A stretch of 64,000 nt of DNA from Zychaea mexicana (GCF_025766255.1 NW_026516724.1:62001-126000); one strand, 5' to 3'; shown: positions 25,503 through 38,280, numbered from the stretch's first letter. Numbers and translations are program-made. The notes: generated from the letters alone by a model not told the origin.

Positions 25503-28270
25503 ACCGGCCGTGCTGAATACACATACATTTCTCTCTCATGATTTTAAAAAAAGAAACATAAAAAATCGATGTTGGATTAAATGGGATGATTCGCGTCAGA
25601 AAAAAAAAACGGAAATAATGGAATATTTCTCTGGATTGACATAAATGAGGGCAACATAATTCGGAAGTGTGGAGATACCAGGTGCGGAAGCTATTGTCCA
25701 AAATGTAAAGAACATGGCCTGTTTTTGCTGCGCATGTGATGTACTTGATGAGCAAAGCAGTGTCTTCCTAGAGTCATTCTGCAATAACTAAACAGGAGAA
25801 AGAAGACCACCGACCATTAAAAAAGAGAAAGATACGTACGTACTGTAGCCGTACGCTTGTGAAATGAAGGCTTAGCCAAAGATGGCCACAGACTTTGCAG
25901 TTGGTCCCATATTTGTTATCACTTCCCATCCAAAATGTACATAGTTGAAAACGCTCTGGATAAAATTTGTTCAGTAGTGGTGCCATTACACCATTAAGAC
26001 ATAGCTAACCGGGACGACGTTAAAAAAAGAATGGGATAGGCAAGCAGTATCAAAATCGTGAGCTTACCGCCCAGAAAGCATGGACGAAGGAACAAACACA
26101 AAGTCACGACAGCTGAAAAAAAAGATCATCCCATCCAAGAGCTTTCACTAAAACTAGGTGGATAAAGCACCAAGCTGGACGATAGCAAATAGATCAACAC
26201 ATATACCAAGTGAAAGACCGGGTCAGCTATGCAAGCGTCGTATCAATTGACACTCATAAACGTAAAGACAAGCAGCTGAAGAGACGGCAAGCACATTTGT
26301 GCATTGCGAATCTGCTGGAGCAGCCATAAATTTGCTGCTTATTCGGTGACACTTGTCACTACTTCGTTGCTGCTGTTGTTGAGATTTTACTCTTCCTTCG
26401 AGCATAACGGAAGAAAAAGCGATACTGCATCTTTACTACATAACTACCAACTCGAGGATATAAAGAGCTACCACCTCTGTCGAGTCGATATCACAGCGGT
26501 AATGCTATAAAAGAGCGACCAGGAGATTGAGGTGGTGATGTATTACGAACTAAAGTAAAACGTTGAAGTAAGACGGGAGCTCACCAAGAAGATAAAGAGA
26601 AAGAGGAGATATTGTAATGCTGCGGTCAACAGATATTCTTTTCATCTCGTTTCTCGTTTTGCAAACAATCTTCCCCAAGGTAGTTTAAAGACGGTGAGCA
26701 ATACAGTATATGATGGGGCTATTATCGACCACCCCTCGGTGCGTCGTAATCATCCTGCTTCACACACACTCTACTGTAGGAAATTGCAGGCTAAACACGT
26801 AGATACTAATTTTCAGCATTTCAAAAAAAAAAAATTTCAACATTCTGTGTGGCTTTAAAGTGTGCATATACAAGGTTTTTGGAGACGCATATACCGGGTT
26901 TCTCAATGATTGACTACGCTTATACGACTCATCTGCCTTCATCTGAGACACTTAGGAGTGCCCGGGAGTAACAGACTAGTAAATCGATCGATGTCATCCA
27001 AAGAGCAAAAAGGCTTTCATCCAATTAGTCTAAACTTTGCTGCAACCAAAAGACATAGTCTCCTATGATCTATGATTTATGGTATCCTCCAAGTTTGCGC
27101 GTGATTCATTCAGAGACCATGACATGTTTTGGTCGCTTCCTTGTAATAGTATAGCGTGAGGTAAAAGCAAATGATATAATGAGTGCTATGCGATAACGGG
27201 CTGCTGCCGGGATGACTGACTGACAACTTAAGCTGTATCATTAATGTTTTCCGGAACAACTCAACATGTACTTGGCTATCTATTCATTAATCTATCTTTA
27301 TCCAAGAGGACCGTGATCATGCCTAATAGCTGGATTATGACACAAAGCACATAGCACAGATGCATTTACATATAGTCGTTGTGTCAGTCGGAACAGTTAT
27401 GTTTCACGCAGGTATGGGCTCATATAGGCTATATAGTCTATATCTTGGTTGATGTAGCGTTATAATTTACTGAATCGTGCGCCTATGCAGCCAAGAGACG
27501 TGTTCTGCTGCTGCCTCACAACTGTGCACGTCTGTCTAGTATACCTGTCTATGTAAAACCACTTTCTCTTTAAACTAAACTAAGTCGATAGCGGTAAAAG
27601 CCGTCTACTGCCGGTACCGTCACCATGATATCCACTATTAATCAATTACTGCATAATGAAGCCCACGATCGCACGAATGTTCAATCCAGGCGTTTTTGAT
27701 TTTTGTTATTGAACTAAGGTTCCCGTACGTGCTCATTCTAAAGAAGACGCCTAATCTACACTCTGAGTGTTCCGAAGCACTGCTACTGGACAATGGAGGG
27801 TGTTTAAAGAAGACACAGATCGCTACTTTAGTGTCATGAACACCGAATCAGATTTGATCGCGTGATCTATAAAGTTGACACGCTATATCTAGCCTAATGA
27901 CCGATCGCATTATATCTTGAAGCGTTCTTGGACGTTTTCTAGGCATCCCCATTATGCAACAAAGCGTGAGATTAGTCCGTTTTTGAAAAACCCTAGATCT
28001 CTGGATATCAAGCCGTGTCTTCACATTTTCTACCAGCATGTGCCCCGGCGTCTGGCGCTCATAGTGATGCCTTCCACTTTTAAAGCGAAGTTGTTGAAAG
28101 CAAATTAGAAGAAAAGGCGTCAAGAAATATAATTTACTTGTGGAAGCTCACATTGCGAGCTTAAAAGCCCAGTTTTTTCAATGGGCCAGTTACAAACACA
28201 AGTGTCAAGGCCATATTAAATCCCCCAATTTCATGCATGGCAGTCAACGTCGGCATAACATTCTGCCATG
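25503..28270. other. gene-poor AT-rich interval
   Basis: No gene can be supported with confidence. On the minus strand between about 25600 and 26430 several hydrophobic stretches occur in different frames (for example AMFFTFWTIASAPGISTL and LPSLQLLVFTFMSV). They could be exons of a small membrane protein or its relic, but I could not join them with matching phases. The rest (26500..28270) shows no coding pattern, RNA gene or repeat. Confidence 0.35.
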
Positions 28271-28725
28271 ACATTTCAGCCAATCACAGGCCTCTAAGTT
28301 GTCTATCCCCCTGCCAACTCAGTTTTCGCCTTCTCTTTCCTCTTCTGCCCACCTTTTTAAACCCCATAATTCCTTGCACACGTCATGTCACCTCATCAAC
28401 CACTTTCGTATTCTTGTCTCAATCAATGGTTACTGACTGATTACTCTTTTCTCCTTTTATTTTTTCAACATAACTGTAGGAATCGGTCAACAACAGCACG
28501 CGACTGATGGCGACGTTTCCAAGCGTTTAGTTCCATTCCCGACTAGTAGTTCTACGACCTGTCGCTCATTTGTTTGAAATGCGTGCATTCATGAGGAGGT
28601 TGAACCTGGAATTAGCGCTGCACAGGGCCTATTCAACTAGGTGTGTGCAAGAGGCTTGTGAGGTCTACATCAACAAAAAGCCGAGTGAAACCCTCCCGCT
28701 TACTTGCATTGTGAATGGAGTTTAG
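28271..28725 (+). other. promoter-like block with an orphan short coding start
   Basis: CCAATCA at 28280..28286 and TTTTTAAA at about 28354..28361 precede pyrimidine-rich DNA and an ATG at 28426..28428. That ATG is followed directly by a plausible intron (28429..28479, GTTACT...CTGTAG). The next exon stops after 17 codons in that frame. A second 48-codon frame starts at 28579. The block is GC-richer than its surroundings and looks like the start of a transcription unit whose coding part is lost or non-coding. Confidence 0.3.
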
Positions 28726-28832
28726 CTTCTCCCGGCACCTTTTCAACCTGGAGCCGACGCGTCAGCGAAGATGAAGTTCTCAGTCATGGACCTGTGAATG
28801 CACGCACTTGGACATTACAACTACGAGCGCAA

Positions 28833-29160
28833 ATACGCATACGACTACGACTACGACTACGAATACAACTACGAACGCAACTACGAATACGAATACGAAT
28901 ACGAACACAACTACGAATACGAATACGAATACGAATACGAATACAACTACGAATACAACTACGAATACAACTACGAATACAACTACGAATACAACTACGA
29001 ATACAACTACGAATACGGCTACGACTATGAATACGCATACGAATACAACGAATACGAACACGAATACGCGTACGCATACGACTACGACCACGCATACGAA
29101 TACAACTACGAATACGGACACAACTACGAATACGAATACGAACGGTACAACGAATACAAC
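28833..29160 (+). repeat. degenerate hexanucleotide array (TACGAA/TACAAC units)
   Basis: About 330 bp of tandem six-base units, mostly TACGAA and TACAAC with TACGAC and TACGCA variants. The units keep hexamer phase, so in one plus frame (28798..29187) they read Tyr alternating with Glu, Asn or Asp. The other two plus frames and two minus frames are also open because the units lack stop trinucleotides. Expression as protein is unproven. A second hexamer-type run lies at about 29258..29290 (minus strand reads Lys-Ala repeats). Confidence 0.85.
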
Positions 29161-29430
29161 TCAACCAAAGGAAAAGAACAAGAATAGGAGATGAAGAGAA
29201 GCAAAACTTGCAAGTGAAGTGCAGGTTGACTGTTGGTTATAAAATCTGTATCGTTCCTGCTTTAGCTTTTGCTTTTGCTTTGGCTTTGGATTCATTCTCG
29301 AATGAACAATATTTTTGGAAGCTAAAGTAGTGGCACCTCTTCGTGGTAGCTTCTGGAAACATTGCTATCAAGCAGTGACTAAGAGCACTACAAATATCAT
29401 AGTAAACATAATAATCTAATAAATGACTTT

Positions 29431-29801
29431 TCATACAAAAAGCATATTATCTCTATGGTCTTTGATACTTCTTTGCTTGGTTTCTTTATACGTCTTCTTG
29501 GTCGCATGCAATCTCGAATCATTGCAAAAAACAACATTGAATGGTTTATTGGCGTCATAAGAGTTATCGTTGCTGAGCGTTATGCTGCATCCACCGGTGG
29601 ATCCCGCCTGGTCTGTCAAAGGTGATGGGTACATAAAGAGCATTTGTGACGAAGCGGCCCATTCGTTTGGGGATGCGTCAGTGGTTGCCTGGTATATGTA
29701 GTTTGCACGGACAATCCTATTTACTTATAAAGGAATAGCACTAATAGCAGACCCAGTTGTATCATCACCTTGTATTAGGCGAATGCCATCCACAACGGCG
29801 A
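29431..29801 (-). pseudogene. coding remnant, unknown secreted-type protein
   Basis: Two minus-strand stretches look coding. Around 29725..29801 the frame reads AVVDGIRLIQGDDTTGSA and is preceded by a T-rich acceptor (TTTTTTGCGCATGTATGCAG). A second block, 29431..29688, begins after a good acceptor (ACCAG) and reads ATTDASPNEWAASSQM, then MYPSPLTDQAGSTGGCS. The first block runs into TAA at the candidate GTAAAT donor, so I cannot join the two in frame. The style (VDGxRLI...GDDTT) faintly recalls kelch or galactose-oxidase-like propellers, but this is weak. No start exon was found upstream. Treat as an unidentified fragment. Confidence 0.25.
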
Positions 29802-30948
29802 CTGCATACATGCGCAAAAAATGGCATAGAATTTCGGTCACTGTTATTAAACCTCTCTCTCTCTCTTCCTCTTCCTTTCTCTGTTTGTCTGTGTGGATAT
29901 CCTTGTAGAGGGCGCTGTTTGTATGCAAATATTTGGGTTGGCAGGTTTAATCGCTCGCTAAAATGGCGACATATACACCTCAGTGACTGATTCTTAGTTT
30001 CGCATCCACTTTTAGTAGGTAATGTATGCGAACTTCATGACCACACCAGTGTTTTCAAGCTGGTTTCCTCCGTTGACTTTGCCTTTGCGATGAGCTTCTT
30101 AGCTTTACTTTTACTATGCACCCAGCGCAACTACAGAAGAACCCGTTAATTACAACCAGAAGTGTCCTAAGATTTGTTGAAATGAATTAATCGGGGATGC
30201 CAAATGCCTAAAACTGTGGCACTGGAAATCAATGCAATTGGTAAAGGCTGCACTTCTCGTCAATTTACTGTATGCACGTACTCAGGGATCGTAATACATA
30301 CTACCTAAGTAGGACGAGTGGAGCATATATTTCTCCTGCCTTCATCATATTTAAAAGAATGCCTTTGGCATCTGTAAATGGAAGCTGAAGCTAAAACAGA
30401 TGTGAGGACTGAGGTGATAAACTAAACCAATAGAATACGTTACCAAAGAAGCTATTAAATGTCGTATTTGTGGCGATTCGTGCAACCGTCACTGAGCGGA
30501 TTGTGCACATCGTGCAATTTGTTGTTGTAATGCTGCTTATATTGTGCGTCGCAGTTCCTGAATACCTGTGGTTTAATACACCACTGCTGTACCTTCAAAA
30601 GTAAATAAATATGATTTAGACAATAAGCGGTCTTTACCCAATGATGACTGGTTGTTATTTATATCGAGTACCAGTACACAGTTCGTTACGTCTTATGGAA
30701 CAAAGTTACACGTTGAAGTTCTGTTATAGTTCCACAGTTAATTTTTTTTTAAAAATGAAAAATGATGTTGCTCATTGCATGAACAGACTTAACCATAAAT
30801 TTATATATGTAGGCAATTAACCATCTTATGCTCGTCGGTGCAGCACCTACTTGCATTTTCCTCAAAATTGACTGTACGGTTTTATTTAAAAATATAATAC
30901 CACTACATTATATCCATTTACAGTAGGCATTTTCAATATGTATCTTCT
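29802..30948. other. AT-rich intergenic stretch
   Basis: No gene seen. A CT-rich microsatellite lies at about 29849..29885. The right end is the 3' flank of the sugar transporter. Confidence 0.4.
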
Positions 30949-33900
30949 TCATATTGCTGCCGCGTGCCTTTCTCCAGTTACATTCTCTTTCAGTTCAACT
31001 ACTTTCTCTAACTTATCATCTTCACCATTACTACTGCTGGTAGTATCCGATGGGTCTCTTGCCGGGTTCTTTTTCCCTGAGTCGAGATGTACTCTTCGTG
31101 TAGCTTCTTTGTTACGTAGGACGATCAATGGCCCGCTAAAGATCTAAAAAGATAGACCGGCATTGGCATTTAATGAATAAAAGAAGTACGATAAATACGT
31201 GCACTTAAAAATTCGTTTATTTCTTACCGGCTCCATATCTTCCAATGATCTTCCACGAGTTTCTGGGACATAAAGCCACGTAAACATTGTCATTGCCAGT
31301 ACCGTACTACCAAAGAAAAAGTAGGTGCCATAGGTCAACTGTGTGATCATCAAGGGTGTCACTTTGGCAATTACAGCATTCATAGCCTAATTATATATAG
31401 GCAAAGGGAAGATAAAACAGATCAGAAATATGCGAATTCCTCGGCGCTGCAATTCCTTAGATGATACCGTTACTACAGTATTACTCCCAGTTCAATCCTC
31501 TGCATAAGGAATCACTCATAGATGGGTGTTACTTACCAAATATATAGCTAGGAGGATACGTAGCAAAAAAAACGAAGCGTGTTATTTATCAATTTTATCG
31601 AGTAAATTGAGCAATAGTACTGGAAATGATCTATCATAATATCAAGCTTACCCATTGTGATCGACATGCAGATGGCTCGAATGCGTGTTGGAAAAATTTC
31701 AGCGCAAATCACGTACATCAGAGGACCTGCGATTTATATGTACAAAAGAAATTGTTAATATTGCTGCATGTATGTATCTCACTATCAGTATCCAACTCTT
31801 TATATTGTGCATGTACCCCAAGAAATTTCGTAACTATGATAGAAATTTTAAGAAAACTGTGAGTATTACTGAAATGTTAGCCACCCATTGACATGTCAAG
31901 ACTATACTCATTCAAAATTGTTACCCAATAGCAAAAAGGAACAACATGACCATAGCAGCATAGCCTTTACCGCTTACTGAAGACGTTATGCCTGCGGCTG
32001 CGGCTACGGCTTGTTCCTTTTCAATGTACATAAGAAGTGCACCCAAGATGTAGAATGAAATAAACATGATGACTGATCCAATGATAAGCGAGTTTCTTCG
32101 ACCAAAGAAAGGATGGTCCACCATAAAAAAGAACACAAACACAAACACGACCTTGACCGCACCTGGAGTATAGTATGAAAAAACATATGAGTACACATGT
32201 TTTCCTCAATCAACGTAGGAGATTTACAAAGCTCAGCGAACAACGATGATCGAAAGCTTACCATAGATACCAGTGGCGAGAATGTCTACGGAGTCACCAG
32301 TTACGCCGAGCTGACGTACCATTTCAGGGGCGTAGTAGTTCTAATTAAAATATACCATCATCATGGTAACGTTGTTTATCTCAGTATTTTTATCTTACTG
32401 GCACTATCATAAAACTAACGAAGCACTCACTATAGCATTTGTACCGGTCCATTGCTGGCATATACCGATGATAATACCAATGATCAGCCTGCGAACATTA
32501 GAAGGCTTGCGCATTTCAGCCCATCGCGTTGCTTTCCCCTCTTTTTCATCTTCGATCGAAGCCAGAATTTCTTCTATCTCTTCTGACACCTTCTCATGAG
32601 TTTCGGGCAATACACGGAGTCGACTGAGCGTTTTTCTCATTTCGTCAACTTTGCCTCTAAATATAGTGAATTGTTTACAAACTTTGTATTAGTAAAACTG
32701 CTGCTATACCTTTTATTACTCTCGCTGACTTGCTGCTGTATAAATATATAGCACATACTTGCTTCCCAGCCAACGTAAGGATTCAGGAAGGAAAAACATG
32801 CCAATAAACATAATTCCACCCGGTATGATTTGTATTCCGAGTGGCGTCTTCCATTGTATGTGGCCAACGGGTAAGTGGCGCAAGCATGCATAATCAACCC
32901 TAATAAAACACCATTTGGGTTTGATTTCAAACACTTTAAGCTTCTTTTCCCATATAGCTTTGTACAAAAGCAAAATCCAATAATGACAAATCTTCCTTTC
33001 GAACGAGACTAGTTCTACCGATGTATATGTGTTATGTACGTACCAATATGAAAGCATGATGCCAATGACAAGCATAAATTGCCACAAATTGGCCATTCTA
33101 CCACGGCTGTTCTTATCAGAAATTTCAGCAATATATACAGGAACGACGTTTGCACAGGCCCCGACGCCCACTGATTTAAATCATAAATCAGAACCAATTT
33201 AAATCAGTAAGCTTCGTATGTTGTCTTCTTCATCTATAAATCATAACAATATTTTTCTTGTGCATGTTCTCCTTATAGTACATGATTTGCTGTTTAATAC
33301 TCACTACCACCAACAAATCGTCCTGCCATCATTGCAGCGACCTATTTATTGACGTTCGTCAAAATGTGCCGTGTCATTGCTGTACATAAAGCATAAATTT
33401 CACAACGAGCGAAAAGTAATACATACATTAGGAGAAACTACTTGCACAACACTTCCGATGATAAAAACGGCTGCACACACAATAATAGCCGTACGTCGAC
33501 CAAAAGGATCTATATCGTTGTTTGCAAAAACACATAAAATGGTCCAGTTACTGCCTCTTTGCTTTAAACATATAGTTGGCCTGTAATGCTACTGTACTAC
33601 GGCCTTTTTACGAACCTGCAGCAAGGTTAATTAGAATGCTTCCTACACAGCCACCAGCTTGCATCATAGACACAATATCTCCTTTAACACGCGCTTCGTA
33701 TACAGCATCTCCTTGCATTCCGAAAAAAGGACCAAATGTTGGCATTATCAGTACGCCTTTTTGTTTTATGATGATGCACGACAACAGCGAATGTCGTTAA
33801 ATTAAGTCAGCAAGCACAGACGATATCATTGGTAATAGCGTTAATAACGTTTTTGAAACTTGCCTCAGATTATTGGAAAATGAAAGAGGCGTATACATAC

Positions 33901-34156
33901 CAGATATTACTCCTACGTCGTAGCCTGTAAGCATACCGCCCATAGATACGATAAAAACCGTTAGCAATGACAGGATTCGCATGATATTATGAATGATCAA
34001 GCCAAATGAATAAAGCAAAGAAGAAAGAGACTCGTAAATGATCGCATCCTCAGCATCATATGCATTTGTCAACAATGGAACTTCGTGAGAGATACCTTCA
34101 ATCGCTTCCCACCCTATTTTACAAAATTCAATAGTATCTCTATAATGAGAAATCAC
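30949..34156 (-). CDS. MFS sugar transporter, 14 exons
   Basis: Twelve-TM sugar:H+ symporter family protein (Sugar_tr), 593 residues. Exons, 5' to 3': 33901..34156, 33616..33756, 33427..33509, 33308..33341, 33044..33170, 32759..32899, 32431..32656, 32262..32340, 31925..32162, 31817..31833, 31652..31726, 31537..31547, 31228..31386 and 30949..31143. Signatures are GGMLTGYDVGVISG in TM1, DPFGRRTAI, the PVYIAEISDKNSRGRMA sugar-transport signature, PLGIQIIPGGIMFIG, FFLPESLRWL, GICQQWTGTNAI, SWGPLMYVICAEIFPTRIR and VPETRGRSLEDME. Exons of 34, 17 and 11 nt are required to keep these motifs intact. The N-terminus before TM1 is poorly conserved, so the start is less certain. The substrate could be a hexose, pentose or quinate. 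Confidence 0.9.
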
Positions 34157-34890
34157 CTTGAACTACCGAATTAACGGAAAAGTCTTATGTATTGGAACAA
34201 GCTCATAGCTATACCCGATTAATTTAACTTTTTCATTCTGTACATTCAATAGCGTGGAAATATTCTGACTGCAAGATTTGTAAAAGCAATAAAGTTTTGA
34301 ATCCTGGGTTAATAAATTTGCTTGAATTATAAAAGGTTTTAAGACAAGCGTCATAATTAGAATAAAAAAATTCTGTCACCTGGTACACGATCTGGTACTG
34401 TAGTACAGCCTCACATACATAAAACGCGTAAGGTATGGTAATAATAATCCGAGTTCCTGTCGTGGGAGAAGAAAGCGATCGCGCACGCAAATTTCCCAGA
34501 TATGTTACAAAACCACCATTAAGGATGTCTTTTACCAAAAGAAGCTTTCTCCACAGTTCTCATAAAAACAAGGAGCGTACTAAGGCAATACTAAGGCTGT
34601 TCCAGAAGAAGGGAGAAACGAGGTAGAGCATGATGCATATTGTATACCAAAAGCTGACAGCTTCAAGATCTACTTCTGCTGTCAATGTTTTTATATATTT
34701 GCACTACGTATTAATAAACGGTCAGTAATATTGCTGCGTAAGAACATTGGTTTTTTCATACAAAACCTATGCACAGAAAATTACAACTTTACCCGAGGTT
34801 CTCAGGGTCGATTTACGCTGCTGTCAGCTAAAAGGCGCGATATGATACCTGCTTTCTCGATTTGATATGCAGCTATGTTACACGAAGTTA
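34157..34890. other. upstream region of sugar transporter
   Basis: This lies between the transporter start and the MULE insertion and should hold the transporter promoter. A 101-codon minus frame (34233..34538) and a 63-codon plus frame (34435..34626) overlap here; neither has a recognisable domain. Confidence 0.35.
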
Positions 34891-34900
34891 CTTTAAGCTG
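34891..34900 (+). repeat. left target-site duplication of MULE
   Basis: CTTTAAGCTG directly abuts the left inverted repeat. The identical 10-mer abuts the right end at 38403..38412. Mutator-like elements characteristically make 8-11 bp duplications. Confidence 0.9.
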
Positions 34901-35024
34901 AGGTGCCATAGGGACCGCTGAAATTTCCCTGGCATCAGCCTCGGGTAAATATAGTTCCGGAGTAAATTCCCTGGCAACCTTCGGGAAAACTGATTACCCG
35001 GAAATACCAATACTACCATGCACC
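34901..35024 (+). repeat. MULE left terminal inverted repeat
   Basis: Matches the reverse complement of 38281..38402 along almost its whole length, for example GACCGCTGAAATTTCCCTGG and TATAGTTCCGGAGTAAATTC. It differs by an extra G near the tip and a few single-base changes. Confidence 0.93.
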
Positions 35025-35197
35025 TTTTTTCGCGTTTTTTTTAAAAACAGGTATTTTATAGGTGAGAAAAAGAGATGAATAAAGTTAAGAAAAGTTTGAC
35101 AAGAAATTGAAAAAAGCAGAATATTCTATAATAAAAGGTTTAAGAAAGAGATCATGGAAAGTGGGATTGTATACGGAAAAAAAGATGGCAACCATAG

Positions 35198-38100
35198 TTA
35201 TGCATGTCGCGTGTTAGCATTTGTTTCGCGGTAAGTGGTGGGCAACGTGCGTCTGCGGCGTAATTGGGCTACATCACTGAGGTATTCGTCGATGTGGCCA
35301 CCTGATAGTTGCTGATTGAACCGGTTGCGTTGCTGTTCGTTTATGCTAGCTCTGTATAAATCAGCAACTTCATCAAAACGCCTGTCTTCTTCTTCTAGTT
35401 GTAACACCAGTCGTCGTCGACGCTCCCGGCTCCGTTGCATCTCTATTTCAAAGTTGCGCGATTCTTGCTCCCTATCTGGAAGAACTGCAGTTTGAAGAGA
35501 AAGGAGGTCGCTTTCTGTTGTTGATTCATCATCACTGATAAAGATGATACTTTGTCGGGAAGGAGGAGGAGTAACAGGAGCAATATTGCGATTAGCAGTA
35601 GCAGAGGTGCGGGTCGAGGTCGTGGTGATAGTAGTGATAGTAGCAGCAGCAGGAGTTGTAGTGTGGATGATGCTGGCATTTGTGGTATCGCTGTTGTCAT
35701 TGTCGTTGTCGTTAGCGAATCCCAAGTCTCTAAAAACGTTGTTGGTGTACTAAAAGCAGTAAAGAGTTATTTATCCTTCTACATAAAAAAATACAGCACA
35801 CTACGATTTCTTAATATATATATATATACCGGTCTAAACGAAATAAACGGAACACTGGTTTGTCGCAAGATGAAATATGTTCTAGCTGCAAGTCGTTGGT
35901 AATTAGAACGCTGGACTAGATGCTTGCAGATTAGATACCGGTTTTGTAGGTAAGCCGGGCAGCCACAGGTCCAATTTTTAATAGAAGGTAAGTACAGTCG
36001 ATCTGCCTGTATGTTCTCTGGTGTACGATACGCCTTATTCCAGTGTTTAACAAAGTTGTACGCCCATTTGGTGGGCTCGTTACCAGCAACCGTCAAGCTA
36101 TTGAATTTGTCTTTTACTTTTGGAAAGTACTTGTCGCAAATAACGTATACAAGCATATCCAAGCGAGCACGAGGATGTCTGTACAGGTAGTTACATTTAA
36201 GAACCTTCCAGTGTGCTTCGATAAAGTTGTTGGCTCTGCCATACGGAATCCGATTTAGAACAACGCTACGCGCCCACAAACGCCATTGGTTGTATGTATA
36301 CCAATGCTTGTACATATATATCCAAGCGTCAATTAATCGCCTGGCGCGGCAGTATTCGTAAACCTCTCTGGCAGCACTCTGGTGGATTTCATTGGCAGTT
36401 TCGTATTGATTACCTACAACAAATGTAGAGCGATAACATTTAAGCAAGAGCGTGAACTTAAGCAGCGACAGGTCTAATCCGCTAGTAATATATAAGTATA
36501 GGATACTACCATTAGGTATCAATGGGTGTCTGTTGTAGTGCTTTCTTACGAGATCGATGATAGCATCTCGATCTTCTTTTCTGCATATGACACCTCTACG
36601 ACCGCCAATTGATGGGGTGAAGTCGTCACCAATAAAGCCAAACTCGGTTCTTGCTGCTAGGAGATTGTATGTTGGAATACTTGTGGATTTATTCTCGCCT
36701 AACTTTTGGCTTATGCTCTTGGCAATATGCCAGATGCAGAGTCGTAAATAACTCTCGCCAAAGACTTGCTGAACGGCATTGATCTGAGATCTGTCTTTGT
36801 CGGAAAACACGAAACCAGGATTTAGCCCGAAGTCTTTTAGTCTTCGTAAGAATGCTGCCAATGTGTTGGTTCTTGTGAGTTCTGGTGCTCCTTCGAACGA
36901 AGTATAGACCAGATACCCAATGGGATATCCAACGCCATTGGTCATTGCTACGATGCCAAACAACTCGCAGCCCGCACGATTGGTTTTGAACGTCGAATCG
37001 ATGTAATACTCTTCAACGTATTGGCATGATGCCAACTTTTCAAAAAATGGAGTGATAAATCCAACAGCAACAGCATGATCATCTCGTCTCCAAAACATCT
37101 AATTTTTATTTAAGTGTATAAGATTCTATATGCTACGTTTGATTCTATCTGTCTCTAGCTTTTAAAGCAAAGAGAAGGTTGATGATTAGTAATTATCATA
37201 TCACATACCTCCACAAAACCAATGTTGTTGTATCTTCGAAGAAGCAGGCGAGTTGATATCATTTGGTCGTCATGCAAGCGGTACATTGACTGGAATCCTA
37301 CCGACCACCAGTAATATACCTGCATGGTCGTGAGGCTCCGCGTCATGTCAGGATACCTTGTTTTTACTGCCTCGTACAAAGTCGACGCATCGATACCCCG
37401 TTCTGTTGCTCGCTCGGTTATATATTGTCTTACAACCATGGGAACAGCATTTCGTCTTGTTTCTCGATCTGAATCCACTCGATCGTGATTAATCGGATGG
37501 CGAATGTTAAGTTCGATATAGCCGAGCTCCTTTTTAATAGTGCCTTTTACGCGACCATAGCATTCAAAAGCTGGAAGCCTATGGTTCATGCGTACAAGGA
37601 GATGTTCGGCCGTCTGTTGTTGTATCTCCTGGGATCTGTGACAATATGCTCCGAAGGAAATGTTTGTCGAGAGCTCTGGATCTCCAATATTTTTAATAAG
37701 ATATGTGTATTGGTCGCATCGGTGCACTTCCTCCAATATCCTTTCAACTAAATCAGCTGGATCCATCGCCTCCATATACGGTTCAATACAGATATAACCA
37801 TGAAATGCATAAATCTGCAACAATATTGGTTACTTATCTAAAGAATACAATTGGTCTATTACAAAGCTACACATACCTCGCTTCCGTCAGTATCTGCATG
37901 AGCAGGGTAAACCTCATGCAACTCATCCAACTGCAGCATATCGTCCAAAGCAACGATTTCTAGAGGCGTTCGCTCAAAGCGGCAAGGGGAGCAAGTCCTA
38001 AAAGGCTTTGTTGCGCCTCTGAACAGGCGTCCTGGTTTGGCCTGGTAACAATCAGTACACTCGTAAGTGCTTTCCTCGTCAAACGTGCCTTCCGCAATTG

Positions 38101-38215
38101 AACGAATCTGTGGATGACCAGTGTTGCCGCGATTACGAAGACGAAATGCATCACCGGTAATGGGGTTGATCGGTGCTCCACCAGAAAAAATATCAATGGT
38201 AATGTCACTGTTCAT
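35198..38215 (-). CDS. MULE transposase with DDE domain and SWIM zinc finger
   Basis: Cuts and pastes the surrounding element. Four exons, 37877..38215, 37209..37814, 35830..37098 and 35198..35749, give 921 residues without a stop. The N-terminus has a possible zinc site, C53-x2-C56 and C75-x2-C78. The MULE catalytic domain has Asp349 in YYIDSTFKTN, Asp415 in FVFSDKDRSQ followed by CIWHIAK, and Glu609 in NNFIEAHWKVL. A SWIM finger, C693-x-C695...C706-x-H708 (WTCGCPAYLQNRYLICKHLV), follows. The last exon adds a tail rich in Asp/Asn and Thr, then an Arg/Glu-rich probable coiled coil. Intron 3 has a TATATATAT run after its donor. The N-terminal half (residues 114-315) is not recognised. Confidence 0.9.
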
Positions 38216-38280
38216 TTCGTGTACGAGAAAGTAGTAATAGGAACAAGGATGAAAATAATTATAACAAACAAAAAAAAATT

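Noticed and set aside
28784..29164. Arg/Ile and Val/Phe-rich long frames on the minus strand over the hexamer array
   Set aside because: They are shadows of the tandem hexamer, which lacks stops in most frames.
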